NCBI GenBank assembly: GCA_024721245.1
Contig: CM045556.1
Span: forward strand, 18,933,837 to 18,997,836
Length of the DNA: 64,000 nucleotides
Source of the DNA: Mitragyna speciosa
Taxonomy: Eukaryota > Streptophyta > Magnoliopsida > Gentianales > Rubiaceae
Direction: 5' to 3'
Shown: positions 34,390 through 46,372 of the stretch, piece after piece
Layout of the letters: each line of letters opens with the position of its first letter
Numbering within the stretch: the first letter of the stretch is position 1
The notes under the pieces: model-generated
The model's input: the letters and a program-made list of their open reading frames with translations, nothing else
Told to the model about the DNA's origin: nothing
Databases searched by the model: none
Translations under genes and position numbers: made by a program

Positions 34390-36228
34390 TGTTAGCTTTG
34401 TAGAGTAACACTTTAGTTATGATTTGTAAATCATCAAAATATTATATAAAATATATCCTTGAGCTGTTGATAGTATCAATTGCAAGTAACCTTTCTTCTT
34501 GAACAAGCCCATTGATTTCTCTTTTTACTAGCTCTCTTGTCTTCCTTAAAGTTTCTAGATTAAGTCTCTTAATCTTCCCTCTCCTAACTCTCCTAATATT
34601 ATAATAAGTGATTGGTTGAACTTACAATGTATAAATTGGTGGAAAGAAGGACCAAGAGTCATATTTTGATGAGGGTTATTTAGCTTGATTTACCCAAATA
34701 TGTATTTATATGGACAAGAATCAATTGCAATTCCTAATATTTTGAGCGTATTATCATCCCAAAATTTTGCATATATTAATAATAAATATCAAAAAATATA
34801 TATGCACAATGACATATTAAGAACAAATATGAAAAAATGTTGGATTTCTTATTTTTGAACCCACTTTTTAGTGGTTTGATACTCTTCCAAATTAAGACTT
34901 ATACATATATCCGAGTAAAATAAAAATAATTATTTATTAGTGTTCTTGGAAACGGTATGAATCTAGCCAAACAAAATATGAATAGTATACTCGGGCTCAA
35001 CTTACATAAGATACTAAATTGATTGGGAAAACACATAGAATTTTAATGTTATGCAAATTAATCACGTTAAACAGATACTTGAGAATAATAGAATATGATA
35101 TTAAACAACTCTATTAATTTAGCAATAGACATTAAATAGAAATATGTGAATGATATTTACCATATTTTATTTTATTAATGCATAATTCAAAAACCAAGTC
35201 CAATAAGTAGTAGAAGTTCTTATGGAAAATCAATCTCCTACAAGCAATTTTAGAAGAGTTCTTGGTTGATGCAATGATAATATAATAGAACTCAACATAA
35301 GCTTTCATGTTTAATATTAAAATTTTACAACATAATCCCGAAGTATTCAGAACAAGTGATTCAAAACTTGAGTACAAACCACAAGTTTCATTATAGATTA
35401 CTTCCGATCAATGTCAAACATAGAATATTCTTTACATTTAATTTATAAATTAATTTCAACACTTGAATTCTAATTATTTTGTCCAGAAAACATAACGGAC
35501 AAACAAATCAAGAATAGTTTTACTTTATTGATTTACAAATCATAAACATCAACCATAGCTCTAACACCACATGTTAGCCATATAGAATAGGATCTTTGGT
35601 TATGATTTGCATATCATTAAAACATTATATAAAACACACTTTGAGCCATTGACGGTACCAATTACAAGTAGCATTTCTTCCTTCAAACTTTCTTGAACAA
35701 ATCCCTTGGTCTTCTCTTTTACTGACTCTCCTTTTTTCCTCCTAGTTTCTAGATCAAGTTTCTTAAGCTTCTCTCTCTTGACTCTCACAATGTACAGTTT
35801 AGTGGAGAGAGGAACCAAAAGTCATATATATATATATAGTGAATTTGAGCACCTTTTTCTTTCATGATTCATAACTAAAAAAATAAACAAATATACAGTT
35901 CTTTCTCTCATAAAAGTTGTTAAATATTTCTTTAATCTTATAGTGATTCATGAAATCGCCATTTAATAATAGACTCATAAAATCATCAAAAATAATGAAA
36001 TAAGCGTTACGAATTCACAGCACTAATATGGTTATGAAATCCACCTAATACTGGGATGAGAGTTACATATGAGCAGTGAAATGAGATTCACCAAATATTG
36101 GGATGAGAATTACATATTAGTAATAGAATGAGAGTTACATACAAGTAATGGGGTGAATATTACATGTTAGCAGTGGGATAAAAGGATATTAATATAATAA
36201 CCCACAAATTATTTTTATTATTCTAACA
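34390..36228 (-). mobile_element. small non-autonomous Copia-type LTR element (TRIM-like), 1.84 kb
   Basis: Begins TGTTAGC and ends TTCTAACA, with the 5-bp target duplication TCTAC at 34385-34389 and 36229-36233. The matching place in U3 (about 38570) is uninterrupted. Direct repeats start at 34390 and 35572 (TGTTAGC..., then GGTTATGATTTG, ATTATATAAAA and TTTCTAGAT). On the minus strand GGCTAACA at 35572 is followed by TGTGGTGTTAGAGC, close to the Copia initiator-Met primer site TGGTATCAGAGC, so the element points leftward with 5' LTR 35572-36228. The other LTR is probably 34390 to about 34943 and quite diverged. The internal part is only about 0.6 kb, with no coding. Confidence 0.7.
36045..36185. 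repeat. short tandem repeat GGGATGAGAGTTACATA
   Basis: Four diverged copies of a unit of 30-40 bp (GGGATGAGAGTTACATATGAGCAGTG, shortened here to its core GATGAGAGTTACATA) lie in the right LTR of the small element; no such array is seen in the left LTR. Confidence 0.7.
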
Positions 36229-37109
36229 TCTACATCAGTAGCACGTCGATCTTGCTAGAAAATTTTTGATGAAAATATTTCAAGAACAGCATTACCCTTC
36301 ACTGTTTAGGAGGCTTTCAAGGCTTGAAAAATTGATGGAACTATAGCCAGACATTGAAATCATACCATTCACAGTGAGATCACATGAAAAATGAATAAGC
36401 ACATATCTGTAAAGTGAAATGAGCCAATTACTCGTACAACGTAAAATTGAATTAGTTGAATCTAACGGTCTGTATGTGACAAGCAACAAGGGGTAGAAAT
36501 ATTTTTAGACATTTGGCAATAGCTGATGTGTTGTATGGTGACTCGTCAATTTGCTAAACCATTACTTGGGATAAAAAAAGATTAAATAAATGTTTACTCA
36601 AAAGTTCCACATCAGATTCCATTGTGAAAAACAACTTTTTTCAAAAGGATTAGACATAATATACCCGATCCCTTGATACGTTATTTCGAATTTAGGACAA
36701 AAAAGATGAAAAACTTTATCTAAAAAGGAAGAAAAAGAAGAGCCTAAATGGGTCCAGTACTCAATTAGCTAATCAAATGTTCAAAGCTTAATTGTGACTC
36801 AAAGGCATCAGTAATAAGCAACCAGATTTGGTCGGTCGTATAGGGCTAATGTGGGCTTGAAGAGAGCAACCTTTTTATCACAGTACTAAGTTTTCATTCT
36901 AGAATATGCCAGCTAATGATCAGCTTTCATCGAGAATACGTAATGCCAACGTTAAACCTCTTTCTTGCATGCATTAAAGTCTTCATTCTACAATACTCCA
37001 GCAAATGAGACATCAATATCTAGTTTTGTTGCGTAGAAGTTTTGGCTCTATTTGGATAGTCATTATTTGAAAAGTTATTATAAATAATTATTTTAACATT
37101 TACTTTTGA

Positions 37110-37280
37110 AAATAATGAAACATTGTTTAGATTATGAAAACTTATTTAAAAAAAAAATTGTTTAGATTATGAAGAACTATTTAAAAAAACTATTTGGATT
37201 GTGAAAAATCATTCAGAAAAATCGTTTGGATTGAAAAAAAGAAGTTATTTAAGAAAAAATATAAAGATTGATATAAATAA
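37110..37280. repeat. tandem AT-rich repeats
   Basis: About four to five diverged copies of a unit of about 35 bp with core TTTGGATTGTGAAAAATCA / TTTAGATTATGAAAACTTA followed by poly(A). Confidence 0.6.
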
Positions 37281-37921
37281 ATTAATGGGAACAAATATTT
37301 GGATTTAAAAAATGATTAGGAAAAAATCTATCCACTCTAAAACCCTTAACTCTTTGACAAATACGACCCAAAAATTGAATCAAGCAATGAAGCATGCCTA
37401 TAAACAAAGTAATGTATCATTAAAATAACCAAAATTTCATCAATCCACGTCAATCCCTTCTCCTTCTTCCACACCATGGCCATGGAACCCTGCCGGAGAA
37501 GACAGCGAAATCGCAGCTTTTCAACCCAACCCGCCTGTAGTTCTTGACCACCCCAAAAGAATGAGCATTTCACCTACCGCGATCTATGAGCCTTGAGAAT
37601 TGATCTAACAAATAAGGAAAGCAAATAGTACGGGTAAAAACGGAAGAGTTCATTTTAGATGAGAGCTGCGACTTTCCTTTTCTTTAGAAAAATTGCAGGC
37701 TTTCTCTCTCTTTTCTTTTCTTTAGAAAAATTGCAAGCTTTCTCTCTCTTTCTTGCACAAAAATTTTTTGATTTCTTTTTTAATTGTACTTCACAAATGG
37801 GCTCATGTTTTGGTCAACTGCTACGGTGATTTTTCTCATTATTTGGGATAATTTTTGGAGGAAGCCAAACACAAGTTAGGATATTTTTTTTGCAAATGAT
37901 GCAAAAAATGGATATCAAAAT

Positions 37922-38217
37922 AAGGCCTCTGTTTTGCTTAAAGCTGCAATTTTCGGAAGACTGGTCTATATATAGGGGCACTCTCGAATCTCATCATTTG
38001 TTTAATTTTTTTTTTGATTCAATAGTATTAAATTAAAATTGTTATGTGAAACTATATAAAACTATGTCATTCTATTAAATAATAAAATATAATTTCGTAT
38101 TAAACATAGTTGAACATTAAAAACAGTAGATAGAGAATTTGATTCGCTCAATTCTTGATCAATATAGCTTTCTTCAATTGTATACAGCTTTAAAACCACT
38201 AAGCAAATGTCAAGAGT
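37922..38217 (+). promoter_or_regulatory. orphan methylesterase promoter and 5' leader
   Basis: Contains the promoter landmarks found before relic A and gene C: AAAGCTGCAATTTTCGGAAG, a TATA box (TATATATAG, 37967-37975), then, after an AT-rich insertion of about 150 bp, the leader TTGATCAATATAGCTTTCTT and CAATTGTATACAGC...AAACCACTAAG...ATGTCAAGAG. In gene C this leader is followed within about 20 bp by the start codon. Here it runs instead into a fresh copy of the upstream block at 38218, so the gene is absent. Confidence 0.75.
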
Positions 38218-40770
38218 ATCTGGAACCATGTCCAAAATTTTGCTTGTACGAAACAAATGAACAGAAAACACTAAAATATAAACATCATCAAAAGGTCCTT
38301 TGAATTAAGTTTAACTTTTTTTTTCCTTCAGGGAAATAGTTCAACTCCATTTGATAACATATTCTTGCTGGAATTGCTTTTAAAAGAAATTCTTACTCGA
38401 GGCTTCTACCAAGAAATTTAACTTACACGTGACTTTAGATTTAACAAATAAGACGTGTACAGCCACGCGTTGGGCGGATACTCGAACTTTAAGTTGGGGG
38501 ACCAAATTGGGAAGAAAAGCACTAAAGTATAATTTGTTTATGCCCCGCAAGTAGTTCAAAACTCTACATTAGTAACATCAATTTTGCTAGAAGATTTTGG
38601 ATGAGAATATATCAAGATTACCATTACACCTTTATTGGTAATGATTAAAAGATCGAGCAGTTAAAATACTACGACTTCATTTTAAAAGCTGGATATTTGA
38701 ATCCCATCATAAGTTTGATAAGAAAAAAAAAAAAAAACATTACACCTTTACTTTTTTACGCGATGTTAAGGAGGCCTTCAAGGAGCCGTTCTCAGCTGAA
38801 CTAGGTGGGGAGTCAAGTAAGCTCGGTTTCCCCCTCAAGGCTTGCAAAATTTGTATACCATTGACATTGACATCACATGTTTCTTTGAAAGAAAGAAAGA
38901 AAGAAACAAAAAAAAAAGACAGTGACATCCTATGAAAAAGGTAATAACACTTCTGTAAAGTGACATGAGCCAATTAATCGTACAGCCTATAATTGCATTA
39001 GTTGAAGCTAAGGTAGAGTCCTGCGACAAGCAACAAGGAATGTCGACTTCCGGTGAAAAAAAAAAAAAGACCAGCAACAAGGAATGGAAAAACTACCGCA
39101 CATTTGGCAAAAGCAGATGTGTTGTTGTATGGTGACTCATCAATTTGATAAACCATTTCCTGGGATAGAACAAGATTAATTAAACCTTTACGCAAAAGTT
39201 CTGTATGTTCTATTGTGAAAGATATATATATTTTTTGAAGTGTTCATCATAATATGGATTCGTACTAATTGCATTACATTTGTCACGTGACGTATTAGAG
39301 CTAATTATATATATCACCAAATATTGTAAAATGTGACTACCATCATCACATGGCAATGAATTATCGATTCTAGTACACTACGTGATTATACACATAGTTC
39401 ATTTAATATTTTTTCTCATAATATACCCGATTCGTGAGCATGTTATTTTGAATTTAAGATGAAGAAAAGGATATTTTGGATCTATTTGGTTAGATTAAAA
39501 ATATTTGTATTATATTTTTAGAATTTCTCTTAGTGTTACACACCAAAAAATATTTTTTTGTATAAAATATGTACTTATTTTCCTCCCTTCGCTGAGAACA
39601 ACTTACATAATTAATTAATGTAAGTTACTTTTTACTAAGTTTAAGAATGTTATTAAACTTTAAGTTCCTACATTTTTAACTTCAATTACCCAACTAATTT
39701 TTGTTTTGATTCTCATTAACTCATTTTTTCTTCATCCTGAGTCATACAGTGATATAATTATATTTTATTTTATGATATATAATCTTTTATATTCATTGTA
39801 AACAAAACAATCTATAGTTAACTTACAATTGTTATTAGTCTTTTTTATTCAAAGTAACAATACTATAACTTAAAAAAATAAAAAAATTTTATATCAATAG
39901 ATTTTCATATTGTCATCTAAACACTCAAAAATTGCAAAAAACTGACAATTTTTCATGTAAAATGCTTCCCTTAAAAAAAATTTAAAGAAAATAATACTTT
40001 ACACCTTGCCAAGCAGACGCTTTATCTAGAAAGGAAGAAAAACAAGAACCGGATGGCTCTAGCATACAATTAGCTACTCAAATGAGTTAGATTTCAAAGC
40101 TTAATTGTGACTCAAAGGCACCAGTAATAAGCTACCCAGTTTTGTCAGAGCAACCAATCCCTTGCAATACTGAGTTTTCATTCTAGAATACACCAGCAAA
40201 TGATCAGTCTTTATGCCGTTTTCACATTGACAAACGTCAATCTCCTCATTGTTAACGTTGTGTAAAACAAAAAAACATACGTTGTGCATTTGAAGCCTCA
40301 AATTTAGAGCATGACAGACTCATAAAGCAAACAAATAGGTAACCAGGTAGTAGGTAAAATAAGCATAATAGCCTTCCAAGTGTTAGTCTCTATGAATTGG
40401 AATCTTTAATTAGTATTTTAAATAGTATTTTGCATTTATAATATCAAACATAATATCCATATCACAAATGAACTGTAGTTGATGCTAGATTTGTGTAATA
40501 TTATTCCATTAATTTGTACTACCATTTCCAAAAACCAACACATTTCCCAAGCATAAGGGTGAAAATAAGTTGTTGTTCCCACATTAGCAAAAATAAAGAT
40601 TTAGTCCTTCTGCCGTTGGCGTGGAAATTTTGTCTTGCTTACGTTAGCAATCTCCCGAAGCTAGCCTATAAATATGGACCCTCTCAAATCTTGATCAATA
40701 CAGCTCTCTTCAATTGTATACAACACATATAAACCACTAAGGAAACATCAAAAGTTCCGAAAAAAAAAAA
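38218..40770. repeat. methylesterase upstream block, copy 3 (U3)
   Basis: Begins TATCTGGAACCATGTCCAAA and follows the order of U1 and U2 up to the intact promoter of gene C. Between about 39420 and 40020 it contains AT-rich sequence with no counterpart noticed in the other copies. Confidence 0.7.
40667..40674 (+). promoter_or_regulatory. TATA box of methylesterase copy C
   Basis: TATAAATA about 100 bp before the start codon, followed by the conserved leader CAATTGTATACAACACATAT. The aligned box is CATAAATA in relic A and TATATATA in the orphan copy. Confidence 0.6.
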
Positions 40771-41219
40771 ATGGCAGATAACGGTTCTGCGAATGCCAAA
40801 CACTTCGTCCTGATTCATGGTGCTTGTCACGGTGGATGGTGTTGGTTTAAGTTGGTGAATTTGCTACAGGAAGCAGGCCACAAAGTCACTGCCCTGGATT
40901 TGGCTGCCTCGGGGAGAAACCAAGAGCCGCTAAGAGATTTGCATACCATTGACGACTATCATAAACCACTGTACTCATTTATGGAAGCCTTATCACCGGA
41001 TGATAAGGTCATTCTTGTTGGCCACAGCATGGGTGGCTATGCTGTTTCCTCAGCCATGGAGAGATTTCCAGAGAAAATTGCTGTTGCTGTTTTTCTTGCG
41101 GCTTACATGCCTGGTCCTGACTTGACTTTTGACCAAATTGGCAGGAGGGTACGTGAGTAATTTAATTTTTTTTTTCATATAATAAACAAAGAAAAGGTGT
41201 ATATTTCAAAACTGAAAAT

Positions 41220-41258
<39 letters not shown>

Positions 41259-44200
41259 ACAAAAACATTAGAATGCTACAAGTAATAAAGGTCCAGTTAT
41301 AACCCTATGCATCACGATTGAAATACAACGTGCACATGGCCATCTCTGACTTTGTCATTTAAGAATTATGGTAAAAAAATTAACACGCAATTTTTTTGGC
41401 TTTTTTATACTCGTGTTTCGTCCTTTTTGATTTTTTAATTGTGTTTACTATGATTAATTAATTAAATATTTGCTTTTAAGATCTACAAATTTTTTGATTA
41501 AATAACCTAATGTCAAATCCATCACTTATTACCAAGGATCAATCTACTGATATATCATACATATCATTACAAAAAATATTAATTGATTACAAAGCTATAC
41601 GAACTCAATAATTTAGTTGTGGTATTTAATTATGCTTCTTTGCAAACTTTATCTGCTATATCCTGTAATAAAATTGCAATAATTTACCCAAAGAAACATA
41701 TGTATCAAATCTTTAAATTCTCATATGTTGTCCATCAATTAAATTACATTTGTGGTATTTTCATAAAATACCACAGAATATGTTCTATAATTAACTTAAA
41801 GTACTTGAGAAGTTTATAAAAAAAAATATATCAGTATACAATTTACTATAGTGTCAAACAAGATTTATTTTTATTTTGTTTTGAAAGGATTCATAATAAC
41901 CTACGCATCGTATGCCATTTGAATACTTACGAATCATTTAAAACAATCTCAACCAAAATAGAAATCGTCACGCAAAGATATTATTGAACACCTATAATTA
42001 TGTAGTGTTGAATAAGTCATTCATCGATTGAACTTTTGTATTAAAGATTTCTGTTTGCAAACATACATTTTCCTCTCGATGAGTTGTCTAACTCTCACAC
42101 TATAATTATTTTGCATCCATTTATCCAAGTCCAATGTACCTTTTTATTATTAATCGTACCTTCAGCTTTTGATTTTTGGTCTCATATATTCATGGTTTTT
42201 GTCTTCAATTTGGATAGTTCAAACCAGGACCAGACTATTATATAGACAGTATACAGAAAACTAGTGGAGCGCCGGGAGACCCTCCAACGACTATACTGTT
42301 CGGATACAAATTCTTGGCAACCAAAGTGTATCAAAAATCATCGCCTGAGGTAATTAAATAAGACAGTTCAATTATACGTATCATACATGCAAGTAATTGC
42401 AAGTATACTAAATCTTTGCAATTTATTGTTATTTTAAGATAGGGAAAATGATAATATCTGATTCTACACGACAATATGAAGGTGAAAATGCACATGGATT
42501 TGATTTCGAACGCAAATTTATATTTTGCTGATATGATGGAAAATCCAAACAATCCCTTGTGGTTTTCACGAAATTTTAGACGATCTTTTATAGTTAAAAA
42601 TGTCTAAAAACTTTTTTTTCATACGTTGTTCTTGTCTTAAAAAAACAGATGAAAATTATCCAAAACGGAAGTGGCGACAGGTGCAAGTATTAAAGAAAGA
42701 AGCTTGTTTTCTTATAAAAAGTTAAATTTTTACTTAAAAATTCCATATTCTTGAAGAGTGTGTCGAACTTTTTATTTTTTCTATTCTCATCCTTTTTTTC
42801 CCTCCTTCCTTCCTTCCTTCCTTCCGTCCTTTCCTCCTCTTTCAACACTTTGTCAACCGTGGAGGAGGAATTCCTTCTCCTGCGGACCATCACATCCTTC
42901 ATGAAAATCACCTTTTAAAGATTATATCAATTTGACATCTATGCTTTATATGGTCATGAAGCTAACCACATATCCAAGTTTGGGTCAATTCTCAAACCAC
43001 ATAGCCTCAAAGTCCAGCAACCAATTTATACATTCACGCTGTTGTAACTAGCAAATCAAATTTTCAATTTAGAATACAAGTCACAAAATAATTCTGTGAC
43101 TATTTGTGATATGTAAAATGGTCGTTACGGTCTAAGAAGTTACAGGGCTCAAATGTGAACTTGTAAATAAAAAATCATATTATTAATCATGATTTAAAAT
43201 AATAGTTTTTGTTATTTATATTTGAAATCACATGACTCACTCTAAAACTAGATTTTATTTTATTTTTTACTTTTTCTGTAGTGATCCTCAAATCCCACAA
43301 CTCCACTTATATGCTAACGAGTAAGTCTTCTGTAGAAATCTTTCCAACTTTCTCGATGGTGGTATTTCATTGCTGATAGTGATGATTAATCTTCTGTAGA
43401 ACTCTTTCCAACTTTCTTGATGGTGGTATTTTCATTGCTGATAGTGATGACTAGAACAATAACATGTCCAACTTTTCCGACTTTCTTAATGATGGCATTT
43501 TCATTTCTGATAGTGGTGACTAGAACCATGTTGGATTGGACTGGGTCGGCTATATCTGCGTGTGAGGTGGCTAGCTGTAAAGGGACGGTTTGGTGAGGAA
43601 GTTAGGGCTTTAGATATGTGAGTTTTGGGATTGATTTGAGTGAAAAAATGAGAGAAGGATGGAATGCTAATGTTTTTGACCTTAGTCGCTACCTGTCGAC
43701 TGCTCGTGCTTGTACCATAATTTAGAGCTGAGATCCACAGTGTCATGGGATCCACATGCCATCATTCCAGGTTCAAATTCAGTACGAAAACGTGCCAATG
43801 TCCAATCTACCAGTGTCAAATTCGGCATTGAGAATGTAAAAATTCCTTTCATCCATTTTGAAAGTTAAAGATAGACTTCATATTTGAAAACAATTTTTTA
43901 ATTTCAATATCAAATTTAGAGCTAATAAAAAAATATGTCAAACATAATGCCAAAAACAAAGGATTATCATCACAGTTAAAGAAATCATCTCATTTATCTT
44001 AAAGCTATGTTTGATATTTTGATTAAATGTAAATATAATGTGACAGTTTTTTGTTAGTCTGGACATTGGAGCCATGACACTGAAAATCTTAACTCCTAAA
44101 TCCGATGTTTGATTCGGGTTCTATATGGAAAATTAAGTCTAATATACAAATTTTGCAAACTTTTGCCGCGTCACTTGTCGTCCCTGCCTACTCTTCTTGC

Positions 44201-44854
44201 CATTGTTGATACCCAGAAAAAGAAAGAAATAGCATAGGTCGTTTTGAGGAAGAAAACTAACTTATAACAGAAATAGAATTTAAAAAAAAAAACAAATTTT
44301 TTTTTGAAAAATGTAAAAACTAAAGAAAAATAAATAAGGATGGTATAGACACTTCAAAGCCTTCCGTTTATCTGGATAGTTTTCATCTATTTTTCATATC
44401 AAATTCAAAGCACAAAAGGTTCCTTTTTTGAACCATATAAGGATAGTCTGGCTTTAGCGAAACTATTTTGTTTTCCAATTTATACAAACGGACTATGTAT
44501 AATGATGAATACTAACTAACATGACAATTTCAACAGGACCTAACACTTGCAACTTTGGTAGCGAGACCGACTAAGTTCTACAACGACAATGAGTCAAAAA
44601 GACAACTTTTGGTTTCAAAGGAGAGATATGGATCAGTTCGTCGAGCGTTTATCATTGGTGGGCTAGATAACTCGATACCTGCAGATGTTCAAAGGTGGAT
44701 GATAGAACAGAATCCACCAGAAGTGACCAAGGAAGTAAAAGAAGCAGATCATATGGTCATGCTCTGCAAACCCCAAGAACTTTGCACCAGTTTGATGGAC
44801 ATAATCTTCAAACTCGACAAAAATGCTCCAAGGGCCTCGCAGAACGGGGCGTAG
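40771..44854 (+). CDS. methylesterase (MES/SABP2-like alpha/beta hydrolase), copy C
   Basis: Three exons: 40771-41148, 42218-42349 and 44537-44854, phase 0, GT-AG, introns 1,069 and 2,187 bp, product 275 residues. HFVLIHGACHGGWCW is the family's N-terminal signature. Ser86 in GHSMGG, Asp214 in GGLDNSIP and His242 in ADHM form the triad. The exon-2 segment FLATKVYQKSSPEDL spans the usual cap-to-core junction. The C-terminus (KLDKNAPRASQNGA) is about 13 residues longer than in copy B and unlike typical MES tails. The loop after the catalytic Asp reads DNSIP rather than the common D.GIP. The substrate is unknown: methyl salicylate, methyl jasmonate and alkaloid esters are all handled by relatives. 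The promoter with TATA box is intact, so of the two genes this is the one with a conserved promoter. AATAAA follows at 44895. Confidence 0.88.
41222..41256. repeat. (TA)n microsatellite in intron 1 of copy C
   Basis: Alternating TA of about 34 bp. Confidence 0.9.
42795..42826. repeat. (CCTT)n microsatellite
   Basis: CCTT repeated about seven times inside intron 2 of copy C. Confidence 0.85.
43325..43530. repeat. three tandem repeats of about 65 bp in intron 2 of copy C
   Basis: The unit contains CTTCTGTAGAA(A/C)TCTTTCC, AACTTTCT(C/T)GATGGTGG and TTCATTGCTGATAGTGATGA; copies start at about 43328, 43390 and 43465, the third more diverged. Confidence 0.75.
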
Positions 44855-44894
44855 AGAAAAATTTGGGTTTTGGCAATGCTTAATATACGGAAAC

Positions 44895-44900
44895 AATAAA
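44895..44900 (+). terminator. polyadenylation signal AATAAA of methylesterase copy C
   Basis: AATAAA 40 bp after the stop codon. Confidence 0.5.
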
Positions 44901-45150
44901 ATGAGTGTTGCTGTTGCTGTGTAGCTTTGCCTATGTAGAGTGAAAAAATTATATGTATTAATCTAAATACACAGTCAATGAGTGTTGTTATATAGCTTGC
45001 TTATGTAGAGAAACAACTATGTATTATTCTATTTGTACAGTGGAATTGGTGTTTTTTTTTTTTTTTTTTGAGAGAAGGAATTAGTGTTATTTTGTTCCTT
45101 GCTTTATGTATAAAAGACAACGTATCATGTATTAATCTATTCAGTAAAGT
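44900..45150. repeat. three diverged tandem repeats in the 3' flank of copy C
   Basis: The unit of about 75-90 bp contains GAGTGTTG(C/T)T...TAGCTT(T/G)GC(C/T)TATGTAGAG, then ATGTATTAATCTA...CAGT. The last copy is split by a poly(T) run at 45050-45069. Confidence 0.65.
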
Positions 45151-45760
45151 TATTGTGACATTCTGTCTCTTTCTTTTGATAAAGACTTGTGAGAGTTCAG
45201 TCGTATTTTACTAACTAATTACAAGCATCATCCTCTTCTGTTCGGGATTTTTCAAAATTGTTCAAAGAAAAACTAGATCTAAAAAGATGTTTTAAGTAAA
45301 AAATTGTTGTGGATTACGTTTGGATGAATGTTTTTTGGAGTGTATTTTAAAAATATTATTGTAATTGTTTTAAAGATTATTCTTAGTAAATATGTTTGTG
45401 AGATGAAAAGATGGTTGAAAAATGTGCTTAAAGTTTCTAAAAAACAATACTAAACAAACAAATTAGCTTCAATGACAAAATTCTGACCTACCTTTTCTTC
45501 TTTTGAAGAAAATATTGAGTGCAATGGCTACATTCTATTTTCTTTTTCAAGCGATAAAATTGTTGGGGCTAAAATGGAAGAGAAACTAATTAGTAAAAAT
45601 AATGACTACTTGAATAAATCCTTTCTCTCCGCAATTTTTAGATGTTTTTTGACACAACCTTTATGTAAAGACTTGCTTGTTGTAACCACGTGCACGGCAG
45701 TACCAGCACAGAATTACTACATCTCAATTAGGGAGATATTATAATCAATAATTAATTTTA
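45151..45760. other. gene-free AT-rich stretch
   Basis: No coding region, RNA gene or defined repeat seen. Confidence 0.4.
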
Positions 45761-46372
45761 GGGATAATTTCACATACCTCCTTTGAGGTTTGCCATAATT
45801 GCAAGAATCTCCCATTAGGTTTTGAAAATTACACTAGCACCCCTAGTGTTTGTAATTTTTTTTATGACAAAACAAACTAATTTTGATAGTGTATCCCAAA
45901 AACAACAACTAAACATCCTAAAATACCCTTAATTGCTTTTAAAAACAAGCAATAAGTAAAAAAAAAAGTAAAAAGACCCTAAAAATCAAAGATCCCCTTT
46001 AATTGGGACTCCTAGGCTACTTACACATTCTTTTTTAATTAAATTTGATAGATAAAGTAGATTTATTTAGATTAGTTAGATAATTGAGTTTTAGCTAATA
46101 GAATCTAGTAGAGATTAAAAATTTAATGTAAGAATACAACTCCTTTTGACATTTTTATGATTAAGTAATTAATTTTTTAAGATTTATTTTTCAATTGTAA
46201 AAGCAATTAAGAATATTTTAAGGTGTTTAGTTGGTGTTTTTAGAATGCATTATTAAAATGGGTTTGTTTTGTTATAAAAAATATAAACAAATGAGGTGTA
46301 AGTGTATTTTTTAAAACTGAGGGTGGTAAGCGCAGTTGTGACAAACCTTGGGGGAGGTATGTGAAACTATTA
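45761..46372. mobile_element. MITE-like element with GGGATAATTTCACATACCTC ends
   Basis: The left end GGGATAATTTCACATACCTC and right end GGAGGTATGTGAAACTATTA are inverted partners. The sequence following on each side (GAGGTTTGCCATAATTGC on the left, GCAGTTGTGACAAACCTTGG on the right) continues the inverted match. Length is about 610 bp with no coding. The outermost bases on the right are degraded, so the exact end and target duplication are uncertain. Confidence 0.65.

Larger units (their letters stand above)
34078..38217. repeat. methylesterase upstream block, copy 2 (U2), gene missing
   Basis: Begins TTTCCTGGAATCATGTCCAA and follows the order of U1 and U3, interrupted by the small LTR element at 34390-36228, and ends in the orphan promoter and leader at 37922-38217. 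No methylesterase exon follows: at 38218 the sequence jumps back to the start of the next upstream block. Confidence 0.7.

Noticed and set aside
43501..43755. 84-codon minus-strand frame in intron 2 of methylesterase C
   Set aside because: Overlaps the intronic tandem repeats, has no domain and no splice partner.
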